From Leptospira paudalimensis (GTDB lineage Bacteria; Spirochaetota; Leptospiria; Leptospirales; Leptospiraceae), in assembly GCF_026151345.1 (NCBI RefSeq), contig NZ_JAMQPR010000001.1, forward strand, positions 2,214,676 through 2,278,675: 64,000 nucleotides of DNA, written 5' to 3'. Below the pieces are notes generated by a model. It was not told the origin of the DNA. It saw only the letters and a program-made list of their open reading frames with translations, and did no database searches. Shown here in pieces: positions 31,043-40,162 of this stretch. How positions within the stretch are numbered: the stretch's first letter is position 1; each line of letters starts with the position of its first letter. The position numbers and the translations under genes were made by a program.

Positions 31043-32605
31043 CTATGGATTTGCCTTCGCCCAAACATTCCATTCTATAGCCGTTCTAAATTTTTGACCA
31101 GTAATGGCTGTTAGTGCATAATAACTTAATTTGCGTTTTTCAGCATTATCACTGTTTACAAATGAAATCAGAAGTGGAATTGATTTTTTGTCTTTTCGTT
31201 TGGCTATTTCTTCCATCGCAGGTCTGTATACTTCTGCATCCTTAGAACGAGTGGCTTCTTCGATAAGATACCTTGCCTCTTCTGTTGGAATTAGGGCAAC
31301 GGTTGATAGAATTTGAGGAGCCATTTTAGGACGATCTGATAATAGTTCCTTTAGTTTTGGTAAGGCACTTGGGTCTGCAATGGATCCGAGTGCTTCCAAT
31401 GCATATCCCATCAGTTTGGCGTCTCCTTTGTCTAATGCTTTGATGAGATCTGGTACTGCTTCTTTTGCTCCCATAACACCAAGTGCCCAAGCAGAACCAT
31501 AAGGGCCTTCTTTTTCACCGGAGAGTAATACTTTGCGTAAGATAGGAATGGAACTTGGATCTCCAATCCATCCAAGTGCTTCTGCAAAATTATCTCGTTC
31601 CGGAGTTGATGGTTTGAGGAGTAATTCTTCGATTCGATTTTTTCCTTCTTTGTACTTTTGTCGACCAATGATTTTTGCCGCATAACCCCAGTTTTTCGTT
31701 TCATCAGAAGATAAAATTCCAAAGGCAAGTTTTGCTGCTTCTTTAGAAGGAATTGCACACAACACATCAGTTGCATACATTTTTGATTCTAAATTATCAG
31801 ATTTTAAAACAGCAAATACTTTAGGCACAACCGTTGGATTTGCAATTTCAATCAGTGCCATGGAAGCATTTTCTTTACCCTTATCATAAGGTAGAGTAAG
31901 GGCTTTGATGAGTATTTCACTGGCATTTTTTGCTTTAATCCTACCGAGAGCTAAATAGGATGCAGCGAGTGTTGGAGTTTCATCTTGGATTTTTGTTAGA
32001 TTGACTAAATACGATTCAGCGGAACTTACATTTAATTTTCCGAGTGCCATTGCAAAGGTTTTGTCTTTTTCTCTGTTTTTGTTTTTTAAAGCCAAGTTCA
32101 AAATTTGGGAGCCTACAGATCGATTTCCAATCTGCACCAATGCATCCACAGTTTGTAATCGTAGAGTTGCATTATCATCTTCTAATAATGGATAAATTCG
32201 ATTCAGTACAGAAGGATCTTTCATACGAGTTAATGCATCTAAATAAACATCTTTCGGATTTTCTGTATCAGACCACATCAAATTGGCAATGGTAGAGGAA
32301 GAAACCTTGTCCTTTAATTCTCCAAGTGCAATTGCTGCACCTGCTCTTAAGCCAGGATCTTTTTCATTTAACATCTTTCGAAGACTTGGAATTGCTTTTG
32401 TGATCCCACGGCTTCCCAGTTGGATCGCAGCTTGGCCTCTATCAAAATTGGAACCAGATTCCAATGTTTTGATGAGCATTTCAGTCGGAATCTCTTCTTC
32501 CACAGGTAGTACCTCCTGAGTTTCAGGTTCGTTTGGACCACCAAAACAATTTAGGCTTAGGCCACATACGAAAAGGAAAATGAATGATTTATCTAGGATT
32601 TGCAT
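31043..32605 (-). CDS. HEAT-repeat lipoprotein
   Basis: 520 residues. A signal peptide ends in a lipobox (SLNC at about residue 20) and an acidic linker follows. At least ten HEAT/PBS-lyase-like helical repeats run to the end, each with a pattern like AxxALGxxxDxxAVPxLxxAL. Such scaffolds mediate protein binding in the periplasm or at the surface. No catalytic motif is seen. The partner is unknown. Confidence 0.85.
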   Translation of the reverse strand: MQILDKSFIFLFVCGLSLNCFGGPNEPETQEVLPVEEEIPTEMLIKTLESGSNFDRGQAAIQLGSRGITKAIPSLRKMLNEKDPGLRAGAAIALGELKDKVSSSTIANLMWSDTENPKDVYLDALTRMKDPSVLNRIYPLLEDDNATLRLQTVDALVQIGNRSVGSQILNLALKNKNREKDKTFAMALGKLNVSSAESYLVNLTKIQDETPTLAASYLALGRIKAKNASEILIKALTLPYDKGKENASMALIEIANPTVVPKVFAVLKSDNLESKMYATDVLCAIPSKEAAKLAFGILSSDETKNWGYAAKIIGRQKYKEGKNRIEELLLKPSTPERDNFAEALGWIGDPSSIPILRKVLLSGEKEGPYGSAWALGVMGAKEAVPDLIKALDKGDAKLMGYALEALGSIADPSALPKLKELLSDRPKMAPQILSTVALIPTEEARYLIEEATRSKDAEVYRPAMEEIAKRKDKKSIPLLISFVNSDNAEKRKLSYYALTAITGQKFRTAIEWNVWAKANP

Positions 32606-32640
32606 GGATGTATCTATGGTATTAATTACGGTGAGGATTG

Positions 32641-32674
32641 TAAAACAAAAAGCTTCCTAACACTAGGAAGCTTT
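32641..32674 (-). terminator. Rho-independent terminator after the 32698-33375 gene
   Basis: A perfect 11-bp stem (AAAGCTTCCTA at 32649-32659 with TAGGAAGCTTT at 32664-32674, loop ACAC) is followed on the minus strand by a T-rich run. It lies 23 bases after the stop codon. Confidence 0.85.
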
Positions 32675-32697
32675 ATTCTTTGGAATGGTTTGAAAGT

Positions 32698-33375
32698 TTA
32701 ACTATTAGGAACTTGGTTCCTTACTTCTTTTAACGTCGCGAGTTCTTTACGCCAAACTTGTAAATCTTTCTCAGCAGAACCTTTGACATCACTATCAGGT
32801 TTTTTGTTTTCGAGCCAATATTCAACCATTTGGATACGTGACTCTAACTCATTGATTTTAAAATCAAAGTAAGCTTTTTGCGCTTTGGGAGTAGGACGTT
32901 CTCCCGCATTCGGCTCTTCACTCGAAGGTTTGTCTGCCCATTTTTCCTTCGATTGGCTCGCTGAAAAACTCGCATCCATAGCGGTAAAAGAATCCAACAT
33001 ATCAAGTTGTTCTTTCTCCTGTGTTTCTGTAAGAGGAGCACGAATTTCACGGGGAATGTAGAAATTATTTGGGTATTTCGCCGCAAAATCTCTCCACTCC
33101 TCCTTAATCTCTTCCTTACGATTCGGTTTTTTTTCGAGAGCAAACGGCCATAGTACTTCCGCTTGTGCCAATTCCAATTCTTCAGGATTGGGAGCATCCG
33201 CAAATTCTGGATCATCAAACAACGAATTTGCGTGTTTTTCTGAACTGCCAAAATCGGAATTTGACACAACTGTATCTTGTTTTGTTTTATCAGAAGTGAA
33301 CTTCCAAATCGAAAAAACAAACAAAGCTAAGAAAAAACTACAAACCGAAAGAATACCTAAAAACCGTTTACTCAT
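32698..33375 (-). CDS. Membrane-anchored helical periplasmic protein of unknown function
   Basis: 225 residues: one N-terminal membrane anchor (about 7-27), an acidic linker, then charged helices, with Pro- and Ser-rich breaks near residue 150. I do not recognise a family. It begins ten bases after the SGNH hydrolase gene and shares its transcript, which ends at the terminator at 32641-32674. The layout recalls membrane-anchored lipase foldases (LifO), but no foldase motif is visible. Confidence 0.72.
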   Translation of the reverse strand: MSKRFLGILSVCSFFLALFVFSIWKFTSDKTKQDTVVSNSDFGSSEKHANSLFDDPEFADAPNPEELELAQAEVLWPFALEKKPNRKEEIKEEWRDFAAKYPNNFYIPREIRAPLTETQEKEQLDMLDSFTAMDASFSASQSKEKWADKPSSEEPNAGERPTPKAQKAYFDFKINELESRIQMVEYWLENKKPDSDVKGSAEKDLQVWRKELATLKEVRNQVPNS

Positions 33376-33385
33376 CGTTAATACC

Positions 33386-34651
33386 TTATGTAAAGATTGA
33401 TACTACCCAAGAAATTGCCTGACCGAAAATATTCTCTGTTAAGAATTTTTTCAAATCAACTGGATTTCGATTCAAAGTATCGTAATACCAAGCAGTGTAT
33501 TCACTCACTTGTGGAATTGAATATCCATAACGTGTGTTAATTGCTTTGATCAACTCATTAGCAAATAGTGAGTGACCATACATATTTGGGTGGACACCAT
33601 CTAAACCAAAAACACCTGGTTGGTTAGGAAGTGGCCAATTTGCGCGAGCATTTCCTGGTGACCAACCAGAAGCACTACGAATCGGTCTTCCGTTTTCTTT
33701 AAGGTCATCAAAAATCACACGTAAGTCAGCAACTGCAAAACGCATTGTAGCAGCTTGAGCTTTGATTTCGTTGTTCAACATATTTAAAAAGTTGGAAATA
33801 GTTCCGATTTCATTCGCATCCAAAACTTGGTTTGGATTTGATACGGAGTTTCTAAAAAATGCTTTGAGTCCAGAGTAATTTGCTCTGCCACTTGGATCTT
33901 TGTAAGGTTCAAGAAAGGCAATTGCTGTTACGTTTGGAACAGTAAATAAAACCCCACCTTTTAAACTTCCCATAGCAGCCATTCTTCTGAAAAATTCACG
34001 AATGTCTCTTTTGAAACGAGCTTCGTCTAAACAATCAGTAGATGTATGAAGTGCAGTACAAAGTACGTGGTTTGCTCCAGCAGAACCAAATAAGAAAGTT
34101 GGTTTTACTTTCTCCATCACTTGCGCTTGCGTTCCTGCATCACGTAAACCAAATCTGTGGAATTTGTCTGGTTCCTGACAATCAGCAACAGTTACCCAAC
34201 GATATGTATACCAATACCACTTTGCCCAATACCATTCTTTTGCTTGTTTTGTGGCAGTGATATCTTCACATTTACCTGATGTTTTTAATAGAGTTGTATA
34301 CTCTGCACCTGTGATACCTGCATGTGTTGGTAAGGAAACAGTGGATTTGTTTCCACCGATGATGCTTTCCGCAATACAAAAAATCCCACAATCCCACTTA
34401 AGGACATCTTCTAAGTTAACGAAAGGTCCTTTCAAAACATTATAAGATACGGATGCTCCTGCTTGTTTTGATACAAGAACGGGATAAGCCCAATCTTGTG
34501 TTTTTTTCTCTACGGTGACACCAAAAAAACCTTGGCTTAAGGAATCTCCTACGACCCCAACTCTTTGGAACATTTCACCTTGTGTTTGCGCAGATAATGA
34601 ACCTGCCAGAAACAAAGCGAGCACCAAACTGAATGCTTTATTTGTCTTCAT
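33386..34651 (-). CDS. Secreted SGNH/GDSL-type hydrolase
   Basis: 421 residues with a signal peptide (cut near SLSAQ). Esterase/lipase block I is VGDSLSQG with the nucleophile Ser37. GANHVL stands where SGNH enzymes have GxND, and the C-terminal block is DGVHPN, with Asp and His of the triad. Cysteines cluster in residues 90-215 and may form disulphides. The ATG at 34651 has a GGGAGGAA site; an in-frame codon four residues earlier is less likely. It forms an operon with the anchored helical protein downstream. Confidence 0.82.
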   Translation of the reverse strand: MKTNKAFSLVLALFLAGSLSAQTQGEMFQRVGVVGDSLSQGFFGVTVEKKTQDWAYPVLVSKQAGASVSYNVLKGPFVNLEDVLKWDCGIFCIAESIIGGNKSTVSLPTHAGITGAEYTTLLKTSGKCEDITATKQAKEWYWAKWYWYTYRWVTVADCQEPDKFHRFGLRDAGTQAQVMEKVKPTFLFGSAGANHVLCTALHTSTDCLDEARFKRDIREFFRRMAAMGSLKGGVLFTVPNVTAIAFLEPYKDPSGRANYSGLKAFFRNSVSNPNQVLDANEIGTISNFLNMLNNEIKAQAATMRFAVADLRVIFDDLKENGRPIRSASGWSPGNARANWPLPNQPGVFGLDGVHPNMYGHSLFANELIKAINTRYGYSIPQVSEYTAWYYDTLNRNPVDLKKFLTENIFGQAISWVVSIFT

Positions 34652-34847
34652 ATTTCCTCCCAATCAGAACATTTTCAACATATTTTGAACAATTGAGACA
34701 TTTTGGTGTCTTTTTGAACGAGCGTCAAATAATTTATTTCCGAACCATTGCAATTTTTTGAACTAAGTTCATAACAAATCCCACTACATTTGGTCCTAAA
34801 TTTTCATTTACGGCAAGAGGCCTTCTACAGAACCTTGTTTAATTGAC

Positions 34848-34866
34848 AATGAGAATAAATCTCATT
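34848..34866 (+). promoter_or_regulatory. Fur-box-like operator upstream of the imelysin operon
   Basis: AATGAGAAT-A-AATCTCATT is a 9-1-9 dyad with one mismatch, the exact 19-bp length and near-consensus sequence of Fur boxes in other bacteria. It overlaps a TTGACA hexamer (34843-34848) and ends 22 bases before the imelysin start. Iron control is inferred. Confidence 0.7.
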
Positions 34867-34888
34867 CGCAAAGGGAGACTATCAGCCG

Positions 34889-36178
34889 ATGTTTGGGAAG
34901 CAAATTATAACCATCGTACTAACACTTGGGATATCCACTATGGGATGCACCAAACAAGAAAACAACGAAGCGTCACTACTTGCTTCCTTAGCACTTGTTG
35001 GTGCGGGTGGAAACCAAACTGCCTTTTTAGAAACCTATTCCCAAATTGCCTTCCAAAACTATAGCGATGCTTATGCGGATGTAGTTTTGATGCGAGAAAA
35101 GGTAACCACCTTTACACAAAAAGCCTCTCCTTCTCTTTCCGAACTAAACGAAATCAGAACCCTTTGGAGAAAAGCAAGGAGGAGTTACTTACAAGCAGAA
35201 ATCTTCCGTTTTAGCCAAGGACCTGTGGATAACCCAAATCTTACGGGAGGTGTGGAACTCGAACCTTTGATGAATTCCTGGCCTTTAGATGAAGGATACA
35301 TTGATACAGTTGTGTTAGCAGGTACTGTCACGAAACAAGGATTAATCGATAAAAACCAAGGTGATTGTTCTAGTGGAACATGCCCCGATGGAGATACTGC
35401 TAAAAATATCTCTGTTGGTTGGCATGCCATAGAATATATCTTATGGGGAGTTGATGCGACAAATAACTCAACACCAGGTACAAGCATCACCCAAACTAAC
35501 TTTACCACTGCGAATGGATCTGGAAGTGCACAAGCCAAACGTTCTGCTTATTTATTGTATGCTACAGAAATTTTAGAATCACATTTACTGCTCATAAAAA
35601 ATGCATGGGATCCTTCTATCTCAGGTTCCTATGTTCAAAAATTCAAAACGAGTTCCACTTCTTTTGAAAATATCCTAAGAGGGATTGCCAAGTTTGCAGG
35701 TGGTGAATGGGGAGGAGAAAGAATGACAGGTGTTTTTGGTGGAGACCAGGAAGAAGAACATTCTTGTTTTTCCGACAATACAAAATCAGACTTTTATTAT
35801 GATGCCAAAGGTTTAGAGAATATCTTTAACGGAACCTACACTGGTTCGAAAACCATCACCGGGTATGGACTGAAAAATCTATTAGGCAAAGAAACAAATT
35901 ATATCAAAGAAAGGATCGCGACTGCAGAACAATTCTGTTTGAATGAATTTGCTGAAGATACTTCCCTAAATCAAACCTGTAGTGGCAGTCTCATTTCTAG
36001 TCGATTTGATCGAATGATCGCAACCGTCAATGTATCGGGTTCTGCTACTGAAAATGCAGATTACCAACTCTTTCGTTATCAAATCCAACCTGCTGTTCAA
36101 GAAATCGCAAAGTCAATGCAAAGAACCGCAGCGAGTTTTGGAGTTTCCATCGGTGACGATGGCCTTGTGATCCAATAA
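34889..36178 (+). CDS. Imelysin-family lipoprotein (iron-regulated)
   Basis: 429 residues with a signal peptide ending in a lipobox (TMGC). The imelysin signature GxHxxE is intact as GWHAIE (His179, Glu182), and the two long helical halves typical of the fold are evident. Imelysins are periplasmic or surface proteins associated with iron uptake; the original peptidase assignment is doubtful. AAAGGGAG precedes the ATG. It is the first gene of a five-gene operon behind a Fur-like box. Confidence 0.9.
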   Translation: MFGKQIITIVLTLGISTMGCTKQENNEASLLASLALVGAGGNQTAFLETYSQIAFQNYSDAYADVVLMREKVTTFTQKASPSLSELNEIRTLWRKARRSYLQAEIFRFSQGPVDNPNLTGGVELEPLMNSWPLDEGYIDTVVLAGTVTKQGLIDKNQGDCSSGTCPDGDTAKNISVGWHAIEYILWGVDATNNSTPGTSITQTNFTTANGSGSAQAKRSAYLLYATEILESHLLLIKNAWDPSISGSYVQKFKTSSTSFENILRGIAKFAGGEWGGERMTGVFGGDQEEEHSCFSDNTKSDFYYDAKGLENIFNGTYTGSKTITGYGLKNLLGKETNYIKERIATAEQFCLNEFAEDTSLNQTCSGSLISSRFDRMIATVNVSGSATENADYQLFRYQIQPAVQEIAKSMQRTAASFGVSIGDDGLVIQ

Positions 36179-36190
36179 AAATAGAAAAAA

Positions 36191-37717
36191 ATGAAATACA
36201 TCCACCTTATCCTTGTTCTAACATCATTTGTCTTTGTGAATTGCAAAACACAATCCAGTGATGATGAAAAAAATTCAGTTTTACTTTTGGCAGTCTTATC
36301 TGCCACATCTTGTTCTTTAGGAGATTCATTGAATGACCCTTGTGAACAGTACAGTGGTGGGGAAACCACAACATTCGACTCAACAGAATCTGCCTTTGAT
36401 CTAGAAGCTGCGAATGTATTAGATGCAAGGAGGTCCATTGATTTCCAAGATGGAAATGCTAACTTTAATCGAACATGGTTACCAGCTGGTAATTCTTCTG
36501 TTGCGGGGCTGGGGCCAGTTTTTAATAACAGGTCTTGCCAAAGTTGCCATGTAAAAGATGGAAGAGGCCGCCCACCCGCAGACGGAACAAGTTTATCCTC
36601 CATGTTGATTCGTTTGAGTGTTCCAGGAAACAATCCAACAACAGGAGGTCCTGTTGCGATGACAAATTTCGGAACACAATTGAATACAGAAGGGATTACC
36701 GAATATGGAACTGGTACTCAAATTCCAAAAGAAGGAATTGTTACCATTACCTATACAGAAGAACCAGGAACCTTTCCTGATGGAGAATCCTACTCTTTAC
36801 GAAAACCAAATTATACAATCACATGGAATGTGGGAGGTGGTGCCACTCAAATCAATGTGGCAAATCCTGGCCAACCTTACCACCCTACAAACAATGCTTC
36901 TGGATCCTATTTGATCTCACCAAGAACATCACCTATGATGCCGGGACTCGGTTTATTGGAAGCAATCCCAGAAACCACCATACGATCGTTTGCCGATGAA
37001 TTCGATACAAATGGAGATGGGATTTCAGGTAGACCCAATATAGTTTGGGATACGAAACAAGCAAAAACCTTTTTGGGTAGATTTGGATGGAAAGCAAACC
37101 AACCAAACTTAAACCACCAAAATGCGAGTGCTTTTCTTGGTGATATTGGACTCACTACATCTATTTTTCCAACCGAAAATTGTGCAACAGGTCAAACCTT
37201 ATGTTCATCTAGCCCCACAGGCAATGGAACAAATCCTGAAATTTCCAATGATCGTCTAGCGAGAGTTACATTCTATACAAGTCTGGTAAGTGTTCCTGGT
37301 CGAAGGGGATGGAAATCTGATGATGTGAGAAGAGGAAAAGAAATTTTCATTCAAATAGGATGTGCATCTTGTCATATCCCAAGAATCAAAACAGGAGACC
37401 ACCCTATTCCTGAAATTGCAAACCAAGAGATAAGACCTTATACTGATTTACTCATCCATGATATGGGTGATGGTCTCAGTGATTTTCGACCTGATTTTAA
37501 GGCTAGTGGGAATGAATGGAGAACAACACCTTTATGGGGATTGGGACTCATCGAAAGAGTTAATGGACATGAACTTCTGTTACACGACGGCAGGGCAAGA
37601 GGAATTCAAGAAGCGATTCTTTGGCATGGTGGAGAAGCTGAACCAATCAAAAATAATTTTAAGTCATTATCCAAAGACCAAAGAACCAAATTAATTTCAT
37701 TTCTAAAATCATTATGA
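36191..37717 (+). CDS. Di-haem oxidoreductase (COG3488, MauG/DHOR type) lipoprotein
   Basis: 508 residues. Lipobox VNC near residue 18. Two c-type haem sites: CQSCH at 116-120 and CASCH at 391-395. The distance and surrounding segments (GRGRPPADG, GDGISGRPN, TTPLWGLG) fit the DHOR family, which resembles bacterial cytochrome c peroxidases and is often encoded beside imelysins. It lies 12 bases after the first imelysin gene and overlaps the next gene by four bases. Confidence 0.9.
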   Translation: MKYIHLILVLTSFVFVNCKTQSSDDEKNSVLLLAVLSATSCSLGDSLNDPCEQYSGGETTTFDSTESAFDLEAANVLDARRSIDFQDGNANFNRTWLPAGNSSVAGLGPVFNNRSCQSCHVKDGRGRPPADGTSLSSMLIRLSVPGNNPTTGGPVAMTNFGTQLNTEGITEYGTGTQIPKEGIVTITYTEEPGTFPDGESYSLRKPNYTITWNVGGGATQINVANPGQPYHPTNNASGSYLISPRTSPMMPGLGLLEAIPETTIRSFADEFDTNGDGISGRPNIVWDTKQAKTFLGRFGWKANQPNLNHQNASAFLGDIGLTTSIFPTENCATGQTLCSSSPTGNGTNPEISNDRLARVTFYTSLVSVPGRRGWKSDDVRRGKEIFIQIGCASCHIPRIKTGDHPIPEIANQEIRPYTDLLIHDMGDGLSDFRPDFKASGNEWRTTPLWGLGLIERVNGHELLLHDGRARGIQEAILWHGGEAEPIKNNFKSLSKDQRTKLISFLKSL

Positions 37718-38850
37718 AACAAAACAATATTCTATCAAAAATTATCTTCTATAGTTTCTACCTACTTCTGATCAACTGTGGAACAAAACCTGGACAATCC
37801 TCTGATAATGCCCAAATATTAGGACTTGTTGATACCTACTTCCGAAACTATTCAACTTCCAGTCTGTTACTGGATATTTCCAATAATCTAATCCTTCCTA
37901 AATATACCAATTTAAACAATAAAATCACAAATCTTCAGACAACTGCCAATGCATATGTAACAACAACTGATGTGACAAACCTTACTAATGTAAGAAATGC
38001 TTGGATGAAAGCAGATTTAGCATATCGGCAAATTGAATGGGCTTATTTTGGCCCCGCCTCCATTCCCTATAATGTGTATTTATATTTAGATAGTTTTACT
38101 AGATCCTATCCGATTGATCCAACTTCCATAGAATCCAAAATCACCTCTAATTTAGCACCTACTGGACTCCGAGTTGATGGTATGGATGCAGTTGAATACC
38201 TACTGTTCAAAGACAATGTTACAACTACAAATACAGCTTTTGCAGATACAAATCGGAAAACATATCTAACAAAACTCATCCAAGACATTAAAACACAATC
38301 TGGATTATTACTTTACCATTGGGATAAATCAAGATCTTCTTCCTTTTATAATTCCTTCACAAATGCGGGGAAAGGAAGTGCTGAATACCCAAATACAAAA
38401 GATGGTTTAACGGAAATTACTAACCAATTGGTATTTTTCTGTAACACAATGATTGATATTAAAATTGCCGAACCTTCTGGATTACGTGCAACCAATCTAG
38501 GAGTAAAAGATATTACAAAAGTAGAAACTCCTTATGCAAATTTATCATTAGACTCACTCATCCAAAACCTACAAGGAATTTCTGATTTAGGAGACGTAGG
38601 ACTCTATCGATTTTTAGCTCTCAGAAATGATTCCATTGTCCCTAGGCTACAAGAACAAATCAAATCGACAATTTCATCCGTTAATTCCCTTAAATCAAAA
38701 TATGGTACGTTCCAAAATGCGATCACAAATGGAAACCAAGATGTAGAGGCGATGTTAGGTGAATTCAAAGAACTCCGTGTGATGATCAGTACAGAATTAA
38801 TTAGTTCTCTTGGTGGAACCATTGGAGCGAGTACAAATGACGGTGATTAA
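37714..38850 (+). CDS. Second imelysin-like lipoprotein lacking the motif histidine
   Basis: 378 residues, lipobox INC near residue 22. Helical throughout and clearly similar in layout to imelysin: the GxHxxE signature appears as GMDAVEY, so Asp replaces His while Glu is kept. The family commonly occurs as a pair flanking a DHOR gene. The start overlaps the DHOR stop as ATGA, and the carboxylase-like gene begins inside its 3' end. Confidence 0.82.
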   Translation: MKQNNILSKIIFYSFYLLLINCGTKPGQSSDNAQILGLVDTYFRNYSTSSLLLDISNNLILPKYTNLNNKITNLQTTANAYVTTTDVTNLTNVRNAWMKADLAYRQIEWAYFGPASIPYNVYLYLDSFTRSYPIDPTSIESKITSNLAPTGLRVDGMDAVEYLLFKDNVTTTNTAFADTNRKTYLTKLIQDIKTQSGLLLYHWDKSRSSSFYNSFTNAGKGSAEYPNTKDGLTEITNQLVFFCNTMIDIKIAEPSGLRATNLGVKDITKVETPYANLSLDSLIQNLQGISDLGDVGLYRFLALRNDSIVPRLQEQIKSTISSVNSLKSKYGTFQNAITNGNQDVEAMLGEFKELRVMISTELISSLGGTIGASTNDGD

Positions 38851-40162
38851 ATTTTTTAATCAACCAGTCTCATCTTTATCCTTACAGTTTCTACGATTTG
38901 GTTATGGGCTAACAACGACGATTATCATCATTCGATACTTTTATTTTGGATGGATCCATACTTACTTCATCCAACCAACTTTTTTTTTCAAACATTTTGG
39001 ACTGGAATGGGTTCCAAACTTACCACCTTCGTTCATTTACCTTTTATTTATCATTTTACTTTTGACTTCGATTGGGATTTTATTTGGTTATTTTGTTCGC
39101 ACAAATCTTATGATTTTTACGATCGGATTCACTTGGTTTCATTTTATCGATGCAACTATTTACCTGAATCATTATTACCTGATATCAATTTTGGGATTTT
39201 TACTCTGGTTATCTCCGATCTCAAAGTATGACACACCGATCACAGGAATTCAAAATTGGATTCGAACTCCAATGCCAGTCACCAAACTATGGATTTATGC
39301 ATTTCGATTACAAATTGGTTTGGTTTATTTTTTCGGTGGACTTGCCAAATTACAACCCGATTGGATGTGGGAAGCATTACCATTAAAACTATGGTTGTAC
39401 CAATCAGAAGGAAAACTTCCGTGGTTTGACCCAATTCTTGGGTTACCTGTGACTGCTTATGTTTTCTCTTGGATAGGAATCCTGTTTGATCTATCGATCC
39501 CTTTTTTACTATGTTTCGCTCGGTTTCGATTGGTAACATGGAGTGTAGTCCTTCTCTTTCATTCATTTACCTCGTTTTTATTTCCGATAGGTGTTTTTCC
39601 AATTGTGATGAGTGTATCTTCACTTATCTTTTTTCCTGCAGACTGGCCAAAACAAGTATGGAATCGATTTTTCAAAGAGAAAGATCATAAAATTCAACTG
39701 GAAGACAAAGAAAATGAAATTCCATCAAATAGTCGTTTGTATCCAATTGAAGGGATTCTCATAGTTTTCCTTCTATTTCAAATTCTGATTCCTTTTCGCC
39801 ACTTATTTTATCCTGGTCAGGTTACTTGGACAGAAGAAGGAATTAAATTCTCATGGCAAGTGATGGTAGCCGATAAAGTGGGTGAAGCCCTATTTTTTGT
39901 CCAAGGTAAATCCATTGATCCAAGGAACGAACTTACAGAATACCAATACAGAATGATGGTGATTCAACCTGAACATCTCATTCAATACGCCAAACACATC
40001 CAATCGAAAGCCGCAATCGAAACAGGCCAAAAAGACATACCAGTGTATGTTCAATCCCATGTTTCACTAAACGGCAAACGAACAAAACCCTTGTTTGCAC
40101 CAGATGTAGATTTAACGAAAATCGAAATTAATTTTTTACCATTAAAAGGACTCAATCGATGA
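38837..40162 (+). CDS. HTTM protein resembling vitamin K-dependent gamma-carboxylase
   Basis: 441 residues with about seven to nine membrane helices and a C-terminal soluble part. GGLAKLQPDW aligns by eye with the segment around the catalytic lysine of animal gamma-glutamyl carboxylase, giving Lys171. The later WTEEGIKFSW segment is also a family hallmark. A related protein in pathogenic Leptospira has been described as probably not carboxylating proteins (recalled knowledge). I chose ATG 38837 (GGAG nine bases upstream, 14-base overlap) over an earlier in-frame codon. It ends in a 4-base overlap with the TonB receptor gene. Confidence 0.82.
   Translation: MTVIKFFNQPVSSLSLQFLRFGYGLTTTIIIIRYFYFGWIHTYFIQPTFFFKHFGLEWVPNLPPSFIYLLFIILLLTSIGILFGYFVRTNLMIFTIGFTWFHFIDATIYLNHYYLISILGFLLWLSPISKYDTPITGIQNWIRTPMPVTKLWIYAFRLQIGLVYFFGGLAKLQPDWMWEALPLKLWLYQSEGKLPWFDPILGLPVTAYVFSWIGILFDLSIPFLLCFARFRLVTWSVVLLFHSFTSFLFPIGVFPIVMSVSSLIFFPADWPKQVWNRFFKEKDHKIQLEDKENEIPSNSRLYPIEGILIVFLLFQILIPFRHLFYPGQVTWTEEGIKFSWQVMVADKVGEALFFVQGKSIDPRNELTEYQYRMMVIQPEHLIQYAKHIQSKAAIETGQKDIPVYVQSHVSLNGKRTKPLFAPDVDLTKIEINFLPLKGLNR

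Noticed and set aside
34759..34771. TGAACT-A-AGTTCA palindrome between the SGNH and imelysin genes
   Set aside because: Short (6-1-6) and without an obvious partner site; could be chance in AT-rich DNA.
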